A DNA stretch of 64,000 nucleotides from Brasenia schreberi. Its lineage: Eukaryota; Streptophyta; Magnoliopsida; Nymphaeales; Cabombaceae. Under the pieces are notes generated by a model that had not been told where the DNA came from, made no database searches, and was given only the letters and a program-made list of their open reading frames with translations. The DNA is taken from contig JAYKKT010000064.1 in assembly GCA_036023115.1 (NCBI GenBank), forward strand, positions 6,252,001-6,316,000, read 5' to 3'. A program made the position numbers and the translations under genes. This document shows, one piece after another, positions 48,866 to 60,424 of this stretch; the first letter of the stretch is position 1; each line of letters starts with the position of its first letter.

Positions 48866-49600
48866 CAAAGAGTGCTTGAAATTGCTGGGAGGGAAGCAGA
48901 TGGGGGCCGGCGATGCGCCTCTGTCAAATGCGGAACGACCTAAGGCTGGTCCACCGCTTAGCTCGGGGCGTAGACCGATGCGGTTGTTGCGGTGGCTGAA
49001 GCCCGCGCTGTTGTTACGCTCGTGGAACATCATCGCGGTAACCGAGAGACCACAATGCTCGCCCTCGTGGCACCAGCCTACGGGCTCCCCATCCGGCCCA
49101 TCTTGAAACATAGACCAAGGAGTCTAGTAAGTGTGTGAGCCGATGGGAGTCGGAACTCGAAAGGCAAAAGGAAGTTGAGTGGGAGGATCCCCTCACCAAG
49201 GTGCACTGCCGACCAACCTTGATCTTCTTGAGAAGGGTTCGAGTGGGAGCATGCCGGTCGGGACGTGAAAGATGGTGAACTATGCCTGAGCGAGGTGAAG
49301 CCAGAGAAAATTCTTGTGAAGGCCCGCAACGATATTGACCTGCAAATCATTCGTTTGATTTGGGTATAAGGGCAAAAGAGTAATCAAACCATCTAGTAGC
49401 GGTTCCCTCCGAAGTTTTCCTCAGGATAGCTGGAGCTCGTGAGAGTTCTAAAGCCAATTATTAGAGGCATCAGGGGCTCACTACTGCCCTTCACCTATTC
49501 TCAAGCTTTAAATGAGTAGTAGTTGCCCGCAACGATACTTGACCTCAAGATCATTCCAAGTGAGCCATTTTTGTTAAGCACAACTCTTATAAGAATCTAC
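48866..49600 (+). pseudogene. Degenerate 25S rRNA fragment (nuclear rDNA relic)
   Basis: It is colinear with plant 25S rRNA from AAAGAGTGCTTGAAATTG through GGGGGCCGGCGATGCG, TTGAAACATAGACCAAGGAG, CTTGATCTTCTTGAGAAGGG, AAAGATGGTGAACTATGCCT, ACCATCTAGTAGCGGTTCCC, CTCAGGATAGCTGGAGCTCG and CCTATTCTCAAGCTTTAAAT, then, after a gap, CATTCCAAGTGAGCCATTTT. Scattered indels and transitions, and the lack of 18S, 5.8S and spacer sequence, show that it is an isolated dead copy. Part of the segment around 49325 is echoed at 49530. It produces long GC-rich antisense frames that should not be annotated as proteins. Confidence 0.92.
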
Positions 49601-49984
49601 AACGCACGAGAATGCCCTTGTCAACAATCTTTTATTCGGACAACATCTAATGTTCCTCCAACAATGTGATCTCTCACAAGAGACAAAGTAGCTGTCATCT
49701 GAACTCATTCATCTTTTGGTTCGTCATGTACGTGAACCAAAAGGTGAGCTAATTTCTTGAGTTCTCACAGTAGCACCATGTGTTTGGTTCGGTTTAGTTC
49801 ATACACGAGCTCATTCAATCAATATAGATGCTCAAAAAACATGTTAAACCTAAGCAATTGGGCGGTACAAATATATCGCTTTAAAGATGAAACATTATCA
49901 TGGTGGAATGGCATGCAGGTCTAGAAACTCTTTTTAGGGTGGGCGAATAGCCTCTCAAATGGTTTAGGGTAGGGCAAAGTATAT

Positions 49985-50094
49985 ATTATTGCCTATGGAT
50001 CGCATCATAGTTTATAGGCTTTAAATTGATTTTTGATATGTATTATTGCCCATCGATCTCATCATAGGCTATAGACTTTAAATTGATTTTTGAA
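49985..50094. repeat. Tandem duplication, 57-bp unit
   Basis: ATTATTGCCTATGGATCGCA at 49985 is repeated as ATTATTGCCCATCGATCTCA at 50042. Both units continue with TCATAG, TATAG and CTTTAAATTGATTTTTGA. Confidence 0.85.
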
Positions 50095-52188
50095 ATTTGG
50101 AGTGGAGCGGACGCCCCGGCCTCAGCTAAATGTTGATCCCCTACTGTCTTCACATAAACTATTGAGAATTTCAAATATTATAAATATTAAAATCGAACTT
50201 TTTAACTTCAATACAATGATTGGTATGCACCACAACTCCTTTTTATTATTCGCATGACCCAAACAATCTTAATACCCCAAATACCTTCTCACATTTTCTC
50301 CTGTCACTCTCTTCTTTCTTTCTCCTTCTCTTCTCCCTCTTTCACTCAATCTTATTAACTCCCGTCCTGCTAAGTATTCACCGATAGTGTGTCAATAGCA
50401 ACATCCTTCGCTAAAACTAAAAATTAAAAGCACTCAACCAAGCCGTCGGTTTTGGATCGGTTCTTTGAAATTTTTGGATAAGTCCAATTCATTCGAATCA
50501 CAAGAGCCGAGAATCCATCGATTAAGCAAACCTTCGACTTGCTGATGAAGGGTCCGCGACCACCGGAAAATCCATTTCAATACCAAATTTGTTCGTCTAC
50601 TTTACATGGTAAAAATTAGCTTGAAGCTTATGCATCAAACCACAGTCAACATCTCCACAAATTGACACTTGATCCTTGCAACGAAGCCCTCTACTAGCTC
50701 CATCTAGGAGTGCTAAATGAGCCAAAGCAACTCAAAAGCCCTTGTTAGGTGTCTTAAAATTGTTTGTATTCAGCTAATTAGCTCATTTGGGTTGAACACA
50801 AACCAAGCCCAAGGCATGTTTGGTAAGCTGAGCATGACTTGCTCTATGAAATTAGTTCAGTTTTTTTATCAATTTAATGTAAATATGAAATTTCAATAAT
50901 GGATCCAGAAATTTGGTTTGGGTGGAGTGAACTTCAGGTTCGGATGGTGCAGGCTTTAAAAAATTCCATTTTTTTTGAATTTCCAATGCATGAAAATTTT
51001 CAGAATTTCAGATGAGTGATCGCCCCGTCCCACCACATTGTGGTTCCGCCGCTGTGAAAATTGTCCGGCGATTTAGCACCAAGTTCATCTCTTAATCATA
51101 AAATCAAAACATTTGACAACCTACCCCACTCATTGAACAGATTGGTAACCGTATCAACATCACAAAAGGGTTATACAAGGATTTACCATAATATTATGAC
51201 CCTTCGACACAAACCATTTTCGATGAATGCCGCCACCATATGCACCATCTCTATGCTAGCAGCCACATTGGCTCTAACCATAATTGGTGCAATTGAGGCT
51301 AAAACTTGAAAAGGTTTCTTCTTTTACTTCGTTCGATTTACCAAGCAGTGTACCTAGAATCTTTTCTCCGGCGATTTGAAGTTCAGGCGAGACAGCCCAT
51401 CTAAATTTTCAAGAAATTTGGACCATCCATATGGAATTCAGATTATTTCAGATTTCATGTGAGGTGGCCCCATTCACTCGGTCCAATCACTCAACTTGCT
51501 CCTGGTTGCCTTTGCCAAAAATGTACACAACTATTTGATTAGAGATGGCTGGTTTGGAATCTGCTGGTTCAATTGAAACCGAACCTAATCCGGATTAGAA
51601 ACCAAAACCAGACCTAAAACCAATTCAATCGGATTTGAAACCGGAGATCACCTGATTTGGATTCGATTTCAACTTTCATGAAACTGAAACCGAGTTGAAA
51701 CCGGAGCTAGCGATTCCAAACCACTTGTGTGGGGTTTATATGATACAATAACGATTGTTTACTTGGATTTGGATTCTAAAGTATAGCTCAAAATCGAATG
51801 GGAAATGAATAAGCGAATGAGTGATTTAGTTAGACCCAACGGATACCAATTCGGACCGGATCTTTGAGATCTTTGGGTCGGTTTTAGATCTTAAATGAGA
51901 GCCGTCGACATCCGTACGGCCTCCTACATATGAGCACAGTGACCAATGGTTGCTGTCGACTTCCTCGTATTTACCCCCTCTTTCACTCTGTGATAAAACC
52001 AAAAAGTTGGTCAGGTAGGGGAAGCTGCAGCCACAACGTGTGGCTGATCTTGCTCGTATTCCAATTTCCAATTCCACCTATGAAAATCTTACATAAAATG
52101 AAGATTTACCCAACCGAATAATCCAGACATCAATCGATATTTCATGGTGGTGATCGGATTCCCAACTAAATCAACCCTCTCTCTCTCC
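50095..52188. other. Intergenic upstream of CRY1, no gene recognised
   Basis: No recognisable exon. At 51540-51720 there is a low-complexity stretch with many GAAACCGG/GAACC words, similar in character to 13760-13870. The open frames at 50717, 51061 and 51826 have no supportable product. Confidence 0.5.
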
Positions 52189-52197
52189 TATATATAT
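52189..52197 (+). promoter_or_regulatory. Possible TATA box of CRY1
   Basis: TATATATAT follows a CT-rich stretch, about 190 bp before the CRY1 start codon. The spacing would give a leader of roughly 160 nt ending in a GA-rich tract (52345-52386). This is a position-based inference only. Confidence 0.4.
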
Positions 52198-52386
52198 CTG
52201 TATTGTGTAGAAAGTGGATGAGAAGGAGCAAGTACCACTGCATCAACACTACCATCATCGGCAGTCAAAATTGACAGGAAGAGCACTACCACCATCTTCT
52301 GGTGTTCGAATCTTTGCAGTAACTGCGTGTGCGTGGGTGTGTGTGAGAGAGAGAGAGAGGGAGGGAGCGGAGAGAGAGAAAGAGAG

Positions 52387-55300
52387 ATGAGCAGTGGGTG
52401 CAGCATAGTATGGTTCAGAAGGGATCTGAGGATCGAGGACAATCCGGCTTTGTCTACGGGGGTGAGGGCTGGCCCGGTGATCCCTGTCTTCATATGGGCA
52501 CCCGAAGAGGAAGGCCACTACTACCCGGGAAGAGCCTCTCAATGGTGGCTCAAGCAGAGCCTCGCCCACCTTGACGCCTCCCTCCGAACCCTCGGCGCCC
52601 GTCTCCTCACCCGCCGCGCCACAGACAGCGTCTCCTGCCTCCTCGACCTGGTCCGCTCCACCGGCGCCACCCATCTATTCTTCAACCACCTCTACGGTTG
52701 AATTCGATATCTCTCCTTCTCTCTGCTTTGCCTGCTCCTTAATTTAACCGCTGCCTTATCCTTTATCCTGGCTCTTTCTGTGGGCTATTTAATTATCTTG
52801 ATTTTCTTTCTCTGCGAATTGGGTGTTTTGTGCAGACCCCATTTCACTGGTGAGAGACCGCCGGGTTAAGGATGTGTTGGGGGCGCACGGCATCGCCGTG
52901 CGTTCGTTTAACGCCGATTTGCTTTACGATCCGTGGGAAGTGATGGACGAGAGCGGAAGGGCCTTCACGACATTTGCCGAGTTCTGGAGCAAGTGCCTCA
53001 GCATGCCCTATGATCCCCCGGCGCCTCTGCTTCCTCCAAAGAGGATAATTTCAGGTTCTTTCAACGTTTTTATTGTTTCTCCTGCAATTGTTCTATTTGA
53101 TGACAGTTTCAGTTTAGCTTGAGTTGCTTGCTTGGTTAATTTAACTTGGAAAATGTTTGATGTGGTAAGTGATACGTCTTGGTTGTTCTTGGTTCGAGAA
53201 TTATGGTTCAGGCAGTTCATACCATCTATACATAGGATGTGCTTCGGTCCAAGTGAGTCTGAGGGAATGCAAATTCTCATGTTTGAAATTCGCTGTAACT
53301 ATGGTAGTTTGATTCTGCACCAAAGATGCTCTTTTTCCACTAAGCTAGGATCCAAAACATGTTCTACGCAATGTCACTTTAGTGGCCACATATGTTTCTG
53401 GCCGAGGAATGGGAAATTTTCTATGGTAAATGAATCAACTGCTTCATTTCTTCTCGGAAAAGCCATCCAATTATGAATGACTTCTGTTTCATTTTCTGTT
53501 AAGATTCACATGTTTGCATCACTGAAGAAGACATTCTTAGGTCTCCTAAATTGTTATCTCTCTGTACAATTAGGGATATGGCAAGATAGTTGTCCTCTAA
53601 AAACAAGAGTGGCTGCATTGTGTGGTAGTCATGTAATTAGTAGAAAGTTCATCAATTGTCTTAGTTTTCTTGTACAGCTGCATTCATCGGTGTTATATTT
53701 TTTTCTTCCAGTGCTGTGAAATTAAGGCCACTCTGTTGATTGAAACTGAGCAGGAAGATGCAGAAGGAACCAGCCAGTTGGCTGGTTTAAATTCCCACTA
53801 GAGCCTGTCCTGATCATGGGCAATTTTCTAACGGATGGGGCATGAACAAAAGGATTGTGGAAAAGATGTATTTAGGTTAGGCATTGTTCCGGCCATAGCA
53901 TAAAAATGGGTAATCTACCTGTTGTTGGAAGAGATGGATATGGAAGTCCACTCTCCAATTCTTCTATAGTTAATTTTTCTTTTCACAGGGTAGGGTGATT
54001 GTGCACTTTAGCTAACTTTGAGGAACAAGAAAAAAGTTGCCCTGTAGAATCCGTAGAAAGAAGCGGATCCTGCAACTTGTTGGAGAATCTCTAGTTTGTC
54101 CAACCTTCTTGTTGAGTTGCAGTTTCTGCTTTTCAAGAGGTGCTTGGTCAATTTAACTTCGAAACTTATGCTGTGGTAAGTGACACGTTTTGGTTGTTCT
54201 CTGTTTGAGAATTATTGTTCAGGCGGTCCATACCAATCATAAATAGGATGTCGTTCAGTTCAAGCTAATTTGAGGGAAGCAAAATCAAGTTATCCTATAA
54301 CTCAAAGTATCATGTTTGGCCCTTTAACAATGATAGGTTGAATCTCAATCGTTCAAACATAAAAGAGAGCCTCAATCCTTCAAATTCTCTCATCAGGTTC
54401 CCCCTTTCCAAGTTGGGAAATCCAATTTCTAGGTACAAGAAGAAAGCAACTAGGGATGGACTCCATATTCCATAACTTCCAAAATTTATGAAACTAAAAT
54501 GTCAATCTGTTGATACATATAAGACGAGAGTGAATTCTCAGGAATTCTTTGCGTAAAAGTTCTCACTGTCAATTGAATTCTTAAGAGTTTATCCAAACAA
54601 ACAACATAGAGTCTTATCTTGGACTAGAATTGTTCCATATTTTCTGCTGATGAGAAAGAACCCACACATGATCCGGGTAGCATATTTCTGAGCTCGGGTC
54701 CAAGATATGGAATAAATAAGCAATAGATGACTCTACCACCCTATTTATTCTGGCCTACGTATTCTCTCTTTCATGGTCATATATATTTCTGGCTAAGGAA
54801 TAGGAAATCTTTCTCCTGGTGCATGCATAAACTGCTTTGTTTCCTCTGTGAAAGCCATCCAAATTTGTGATATCACTTCTCATTCCTCTGCTATTTCAAA
54901 GCCACATGTTGAAATCACTGAAAGACAGACTCAGGTCTCCTCTCTTATCATCCAAGTTTGGTATAATGAGGGATACCAAAATGTTAGCCATGTAACTAGA
55001 AGCAATTTTCTCACTTAACATGCTTTGATTTTCTTGTACTGCCATGTTCACCGGTGTTACATTTTTTTTTCTCCTTCCAGAAAGGTTCTCTCCTTTGATT
55101 GAAACTCGATGGAAAGAAGTACATGCAAGGGAAACCAATCCTTGTCATTCGGGAACTTACTAAAGGGATGGGCCATGAATAAATGAATCGTGCAAAATGA
55201 TGGATTTAGATTACACATTGTTTCAGTGATAGCACAGAGAAGAGAGGGATATGGAAGTTCACCACCCAAATATACTGGTTTGACAGGGTAGATTTAGGCA

Positions 55301-57556
55301 TATGCGCATTGAGCTGTAGTTTTGAGGAAACCCTGCAAGAACAAAACATCGTGCAAAATGATGGATTTAGATTACGCATTGTTTCAGTGACAGCACAGAG
55401 AATAGTAATCCACCTCCTCTTGTTGGAAGAGATGGATATGGAAGTCCACCACCGAAATCTGCTGCTTTGACAGGGTAGATTTAGGCGATGCACATTGAGC
55501 TGTAGTTTTGAGGAAACCCTGCAAGAACAAAACTACCCTGTAGAGTGACTAGAGTCCCACAGAATGAATGCCATCCTTCCTGGTTCACACATATCATACA
55601 TGCTTCCGCTACTTTCATATTTCGGCCTTTGCTTTGGTTCCTGAATCTTTGTATGTGCGGTATATTTTTTTATGAGTTATTATATCATATCATGATTTTT
55701 CATGAATAAAGAATATCATCCTCTGGTATATGCAAGAGGCCTCCTGAGTCATCACAGTGTGTTCTATGGCTGGATGTTTCCATTATAACAACCTCATATT
55801 TCTCTTACTGTTTTGCTAAGTTCTGTTCCTCAAATTCCAGATCACCATCATGTTTTTCTTATGTTTGTTGTTTCTGTTCCATAGAAAGACTGTCTGATGT
55901 TTCAGTTTGTAGACAATCTTTTCTGTAACTAGACCATACATTGTAGATGTATTTATTGATGTTTTGTTTTCTGTTCTTGTCTGGGACTGGTGACAAGAAT
56001 ACATCATCAGATTGCATGTGTACATACTACAAAGTTCTGTGATTGCTTAAGAAGCATTTTAAGTAATAAAAACATTGGGTGGTCTGTGTGAATCTAAATA
56101 GCATACAATTGGTAGGTTTCGCTACATCTGCAGACAGATACTATTGAGGTAAGAAATGGGATGTGACTCATAATAAGTGAATCCTTTACAAGTTACATGA
56201 GATAGTTTTTGTACAAAGAGTATATTGTGTCATGAACTGCTTGTTTAAGCTTGATTTACACGCTGTACAGCTGTAAAACACAAAAACTATCAAGTTATGA
56301 TGTGCTATACTTTGGTGTTTGCAGCTGATATCTCGTTGTGCCATTCCGACAGACTAGTGTTTGAGGATGAATCTGAAAGGGGAAGCAATGCCCTTCTTGC
56401 TAGGGCATGGTCACCAGGATGGAGCAATGCTGACAAAACGTTAGCCACATTTATTAATGGCCCATTGATTGATTATTCAACAAATGCTGGCATGAGAGAG
56501 CTATGGGCTACTGGCTGGTTGCATGATCGGATACGGGTGGTGGTGTCAAGTTTCTTTGTGAAAGTCCTTCAACTTCCTTGGAGATGGGGAATGAAGTATT
56601 TCTGGGATACGTTGTTGGATGCTGACCTTGAAAGTGATGCTTTAGGATGGCAATATATATCTGGAACACTGCCTGATGGACGTGAATTTGATCGTATAGA
56701 TAATCCACAGGATCGTAAAGTTCCTTAACTAGATTGCAAATGTGTACTTTTGCAGTTAGAAGGTTACAAGTTTGACCCAAATGGAGAGTATGTTAGGAGG
56801 TGGCTTCCTGAATTAGCAAGGTTACCAACTCAATGGATACACCACCCATGGGACACGCCTGAATCAGTATTGGATGCCGCTGGAGTTGAACTTGGTTCAA
56901 ACTACCCATTCCCAATTGTAGAACTTTCAGCAGCGAAAGAGAGATTGCGAGAGGCATTGTCAGAGATTTGGCAGCTAGAAGCTGCCTCGGGAGCTGCAAA
57001 TGAGAATGGAACAGAAGGACTAGGAGACTCATCAGAAGCACCTTCAGACCTCCACTATCCAGAAGCAGACATGGAAATCGATAATCAACCTGCAAGGATG
57101 AATACCACAAGCACAATCCGGAGACAGGAAGATCAAATGGTTCCCAGCATGAGCTCTTCTTTGTTCAGAGTCGTACCGGCAGAGCCTTCGATTTCATATC
57201 ATGAAACATTGTCAGAAGATAATAGGCCTCAAGTTCCATCAACAGACAACATTAACCATGAAATTCAAATAGAAGAAGCGGTCATGGGTGTAAGAGAAAG
57301 GCAAACTTTTGGAGACAATGCTCAATTCCACGATATTAGTAGGTTGCAAGCTTCTGAGGACTCTACCGCAGAATCATCTAGTGTCCAAAGACAAAGGGAT
57401 GGAAGTCTTGTTCCAGTGTGGTCACCGTCATTATCAGGCCACTCAGAGCCACTCGTGGGTGAAGAATCTGCTACTGCAAGTAGTGGATCTCTGCTGCAAG
57501 TTCATCCTCAGTCTCATCAAGTCTTGAACTGGCAACAAATCTCACAGACTGGGTAG
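52387..57556 (+). CDS. CRY1: Cryptochrome 1 blue-light receptor, internally deleted
   Basis: Plant cryptochrome: an FAD-binding photolyase-like domain plus a C-terminal DAS tail, acting in blue-light signalling. Exons: 52387-52696, 52836-53054, 56325-56710, 56756-57556 (TAG). The N-terminus is CSIVWFRRDLRIEDNPAL; later motifs are AVRSFNADLLYDPWEV, NALLARAWSPGWSNADK, AGMRELWATGWLHDRIRV, LQLPWRWGMKYFWDTLLD, EGYKFDPNGEYVRRWLPEL. Tail motifs EDQMVPSM and DSTAESSS are the plant DAS signature; it ends NWQQISQTG. Exon 3 passes from GPLIDYSTN straight to AGMRELW: about 108 residues of the FAD-binding core are absent in frame. As read the protein has 571 residues against about 680 for the family. The last intron is 45 bp and starts GA. 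The start is the first Met after an in-frame upstream ATG at 52327, chosen because family similarity begins there. Intron 2 is 3.3 kb of internally duplicated DNA. Confidence 0.93.
53130..55534 (+). repeat. Duplicated segments inside CRY1 intron 2
   Basis: A block of about 1 kb at 53130-54070 is repeated in order, in diverged form, at 54145-55190 onwards. Shared landmarks are GTGGTAAGTGA[TC]ACG, TTGGTTGTTCT, CATACCA, ATAGGATGT; later the AGGTCTCCT region, TTTTCTTGTAC, the CGGTGTTA-CATTTTTTT run and TTGATTGAAACT. Within it, 55187-55347 and 55348-55534 form a close tandem pair (ATCGTGCAAAATGATGG ... AGGAAACCCTGCAAGAAC). Confidence 0.8.
56480..56491 (+). other. In-frame deletion junction in CRY1 exon 3
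   Basis: ACAAAT (ending 56485) is followed by GCTGGC with no splice signal. In Arabidopsis CRY1 the sequence between these points includes the TTSFLSPHLHFGEVSVR flavin-pocket segment, the YSRYISFNHP region and GYPLVD, about 108 residues in all. Confidence 0.85.
56711..56755 (+). other. Degenerate CRY1 intron 3, 45 bp, no GT donor
   Basis: Exon 3 should end at CCACAG (56710) and exon 4 begin at TTAGAAGG (56756) after a good TTTTGCAG acceptor. The intervening 45 bp start GATCGTAAAG rather than GT. The only nearby GT (GTAAAG at 56715) would add four bases and shift the frame. Plant introns are rarely below about 70 bp, so the donor side appears deleted. Unspliced, translation stops at TAA 18 bases in. 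Confidence 0.8.
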
Positions 57557-58699
57557 CTAATTCTGGAAGTACTTGCTATTGAGCATCTGCCCAAGTGTTC
57601 CAGGTAGTTCTTGACTTCTACATTTGATACATATTTTCTTTGCCTTTTTTATTTTAGGAAAAGGAGATTTATGTGTACCTGTGTAACTTACGATGAGATT
57701 AAGTTTAGCTGCCTGTGTTTGATTTTTCAATTTGTCCACAAAAGGTACTGAGCTTTTCCTTTAGATTTATGGCCCACATAATTCTGCCTGGGGTGGGAAC
57801 CCCAGGATAAAACTGAGTCTAGGACCTTGCTCATGGTCTATATTGAGCTTCTTGTATATAAAAGTGGTGCCAATGGGAGTGAAATCCTTGACTACCCTCT
57901 AGCTTCCAAAGGCCCTTTCCACCATCTAGTTGCAGTACATCTTACAGAAATTTCCACTGTATGAAAACCATAACACGAGAGGCACTTCACAAATAGTCCT
58001 GCCTATCTCTGTCTCTCCTATAAGCACACACAAACGGATCAGGAAGATTTGGAGATTTGTATTTATGACCATTTCTTGTATATGTGTGAAAAGGCAGCAC
58101 AGGTTCACTTGGAATTAACGACTTACAACTGAAGGTCATTGGTTGGACACTGCCATTCTGCCGTCTTCGGAGATCTTCATTGCAGTCATCTTGATCTAAA
58201 GACTGCAGCATCTGCTGTTTCAACCTATTTTCTTGACCAGATGCATCTGTATGGTGGTCATTGTATCATAATGCTGTGACATAGTATAGTGAAACAACTG
58301 TGTAATCTTTTAGAAATAAGCTGGTGATTGTGGTTTTTTACTTGATTCAGTTTATGATCATATACATTCTGTAAAATGAATTTTCGCTATCTGTGGCCAT
58401 TTAGACGTAATGCACCGTCTCATATTCAATGCCTCTGGGTCCTTTGTGTCATTATCTTGATGTTTCTGTGCTGTATCTTACATGTCAACCTTGCACAGCA
58501 ATATTGTGACCTTAGAAGCGGTGAAAGAGGCCACTGGCATCTTATGCTACCACCATCGTGTGAAATAGCTGGAAAATGACAACACCAAGGTAATGAAAAT
58601 ATGATCATACTTTCTGCACTTTCATCTCGAGCTCTGTTTTCCTCTTTATTCTTTGGAAGCTTAACCCACTCACATTCCCTTTCTTCTTCTTTTACAACG
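57557..58699. other. CRY1 3' flank, nothing else recognised
   Basis: It should contain the CRY1 3' UTR. No transposon or gene could be supported; open frames of 60-78 codons on both strands have no recognisable product. Confidence 0.5.
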
Positions 58700-58795
58700 G
58701 TGATGCTACAGCCAGATGCATGCCTGGGGTATCAAAGTCATGACCTTCAACTTGTGAGTTGACCCCTTAGCCAAGTGAGCTATCGCTTTCGTTGC
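58700..58795 (-). mobile_element. SINE, tRNA-derived, family B
   Basis: The minus strand reads GCGATAGCTCACTTGGCTAA, GGGGTCAACTCACAAGTTGA, then AGGTCATGACTTTGATACCC, CAGGCATGCATCTGGCTGTA. It is the best-preserved family B copy, with A-box-like TAGCTCACTTGG and B-box-like ATGACTTTGAT. Confidence 0.65.
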
Positions 58796-59221
58796 ACATT
58801 CACATTCTGTTCTATGCAGCAAAGCTCGAAATCCTTGTATTCTCATCTTTCTGTAGCCTAGTTCGTAAAGGTATGTTGCCTGAAATAGAAATAGCAAAGA
58901 TGGCTCTCCCCTATCTGCTCTCAAAACCTCTCCAGCAAAGTCAATCAAGGATCCGTCACTCGCGTTACCTTTTAAGCCAAAGAAACGACCAAAGAAATGT
59001 TTGGGAAATAACAGTCTCTAATTGCTTCATCCCACAAGTAACTAGTCAGATCATTTAAAGAAAAAAAGATGTTTTGCAGAACCAAGTGTAAGAGTCTCAT
59101 CACTGTTTCATAGAGACATTGTCATCATTTATAATGTTATGCCGTGGCCTCCCCAAATCCCAAAGACCCAGAAACATTACAGGAGACGTACTAAACATTA
59201 GAAACTCATATCAGGGGGGCA

Positions 59222-59318
59222 ACCTACCCTAAAACCAAACCAAGCCCTTCCACAACTGGGGCTGGCTACATGGATTCTTCGTCGCCATTGAACTCGATCT
59301 TGTGCTACATTAGGGTGA
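59222..59318 (-). mobile_element. Old LINE 3' tail fragment
   Basis: The plus strand shows AGCCCTTCCACAACTGGGGC, TGGCTACATGGATTCTTCG, then AACTCGATCTTGTGCTACAT. This is the inverted LINE 3' end of the diverged type also seen at 14761-14850. Confidence 0.6.
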
Positions 59319-59394
59319 TAGTGTACCCCACTCATACAAATTTCCTGGCTCCATCCCCAAGTGTCCTTTATGCTAAAGATGGGGATTTGGCCCT

Positions 59395-59500
59395 CTCTTT
59401 TTTTGTTACAAGAGGAGTCTGAAGCCTAACACACCTACGGGAGTCAAACTCCCCACCGGCAGCAATGGTGCTAGAGTGCCCTGCCGTTGAGCTAACACTC
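59395..59500 (-). mobile_element. SINE, tRNA-derived, family A
   Basis: The minus strand reads TTAGCTCAACGGCAGGGCAC, TCTAGCACCATTGCTGCCGG, then TGGGGAGTTTGACTCCCGTA and a GAGGCTT...CTCCTCTTG end followed by an A-rich tail. It closely matches 13387-13500. Confidence 0.65.
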
Positions 59501-60004
59501 TCTGTGCTGTTCCATTTGTTTCATTAATATTTGAACAAAGACAACAATCTGAGATCAGCAGATAGGGTTTTTCGAATACGAACATGGTTAAGTACAAGTT
59601 ATTGCACTTTCGTTAATAAAAATTCACAGGCGGGTCCTTTATGTTGAGTATCACTACCCAAAAGAAATAGCCTATAACTACATCTTGGGAACACAAGGTT
59701 GCACTGGGTTCAGTACCCGCCTATGTTCAACCTCGTGTTGACCCATCTGACATAGCAACATGGACCTCAATTGTGACATAATGGGTCCTTCTAGCAAAGT
59801 TCAAAGCCCCCTGCTCGTAAGAAGCTCAAGGTGATGTGTGTCTGGTAAATGAACTGAGGTGCCCATTCATCATGCTCGGTTTGGCACATTCCCAGCTGCT
59901 CCATGTTCAGTCCATGACCTTAACTAAGTTGGAGACAAATGTTCATAAATATACAAACACAAGCTAGCTCCTATCGAAAACAAGACAAACATAGCCTGTG
60001 TTGG

Positions 60005-60085
60005 GTTTATTCAGCTTCTTTGCCAGCTCTAAGGTCACGAGTTCAATACCAGGGATCTGCATATATGGAAGGATCTGCCTAACCC
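60005..60085 (+). mobile_element. SINE fragment, family B-like
   Basis: The plus strand reads TTCTTTGCCAGCTCTAAGGT, CACGAGTTCAATACCAGGGA, then TCTGC...GGATCTGCCTAACC. The B-box-like GAGTTCAATAC is clear; the 5' part is diverged. Confidence 0.4.
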
Positions 60086-60424
60086 TGCTTGCCAATCATA
60101 AAAACAGAAGTTCGCATTGTTTCATGAACAGGACATGCATCCTTCGATTCTATTGGTGCTCACGGTCAAGATTTTAACTTTTGCACTTACTAATGAGAGC
60201 TGGTCGTTTTTCTCTGCCAAATACGACCCAATTATTACAGAGTTATTCAACAAGAGAGGACAACGCAAGCTGCTGGGTGTTTTGCATCCGCGTGCGGATG
60301 CTTTTACACTCAAGAACGATCCGAGGGCGCTTCGTCCGTGAATTCAAACGCAGGCTAGGCCCGGATAAGCTATTCATGTTCGCATGCATGCATACGTGCG
60401 TATATGTGAGAGAGAGAGAGAGAG

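Noticed and set aside
48857..49350. Several overlapping GC-rich open frames on both strands, up to 90 codons
   Set aside because: They lie entirely on the 25S rRNA relic and are by-products of rRNA sequence, not genes.
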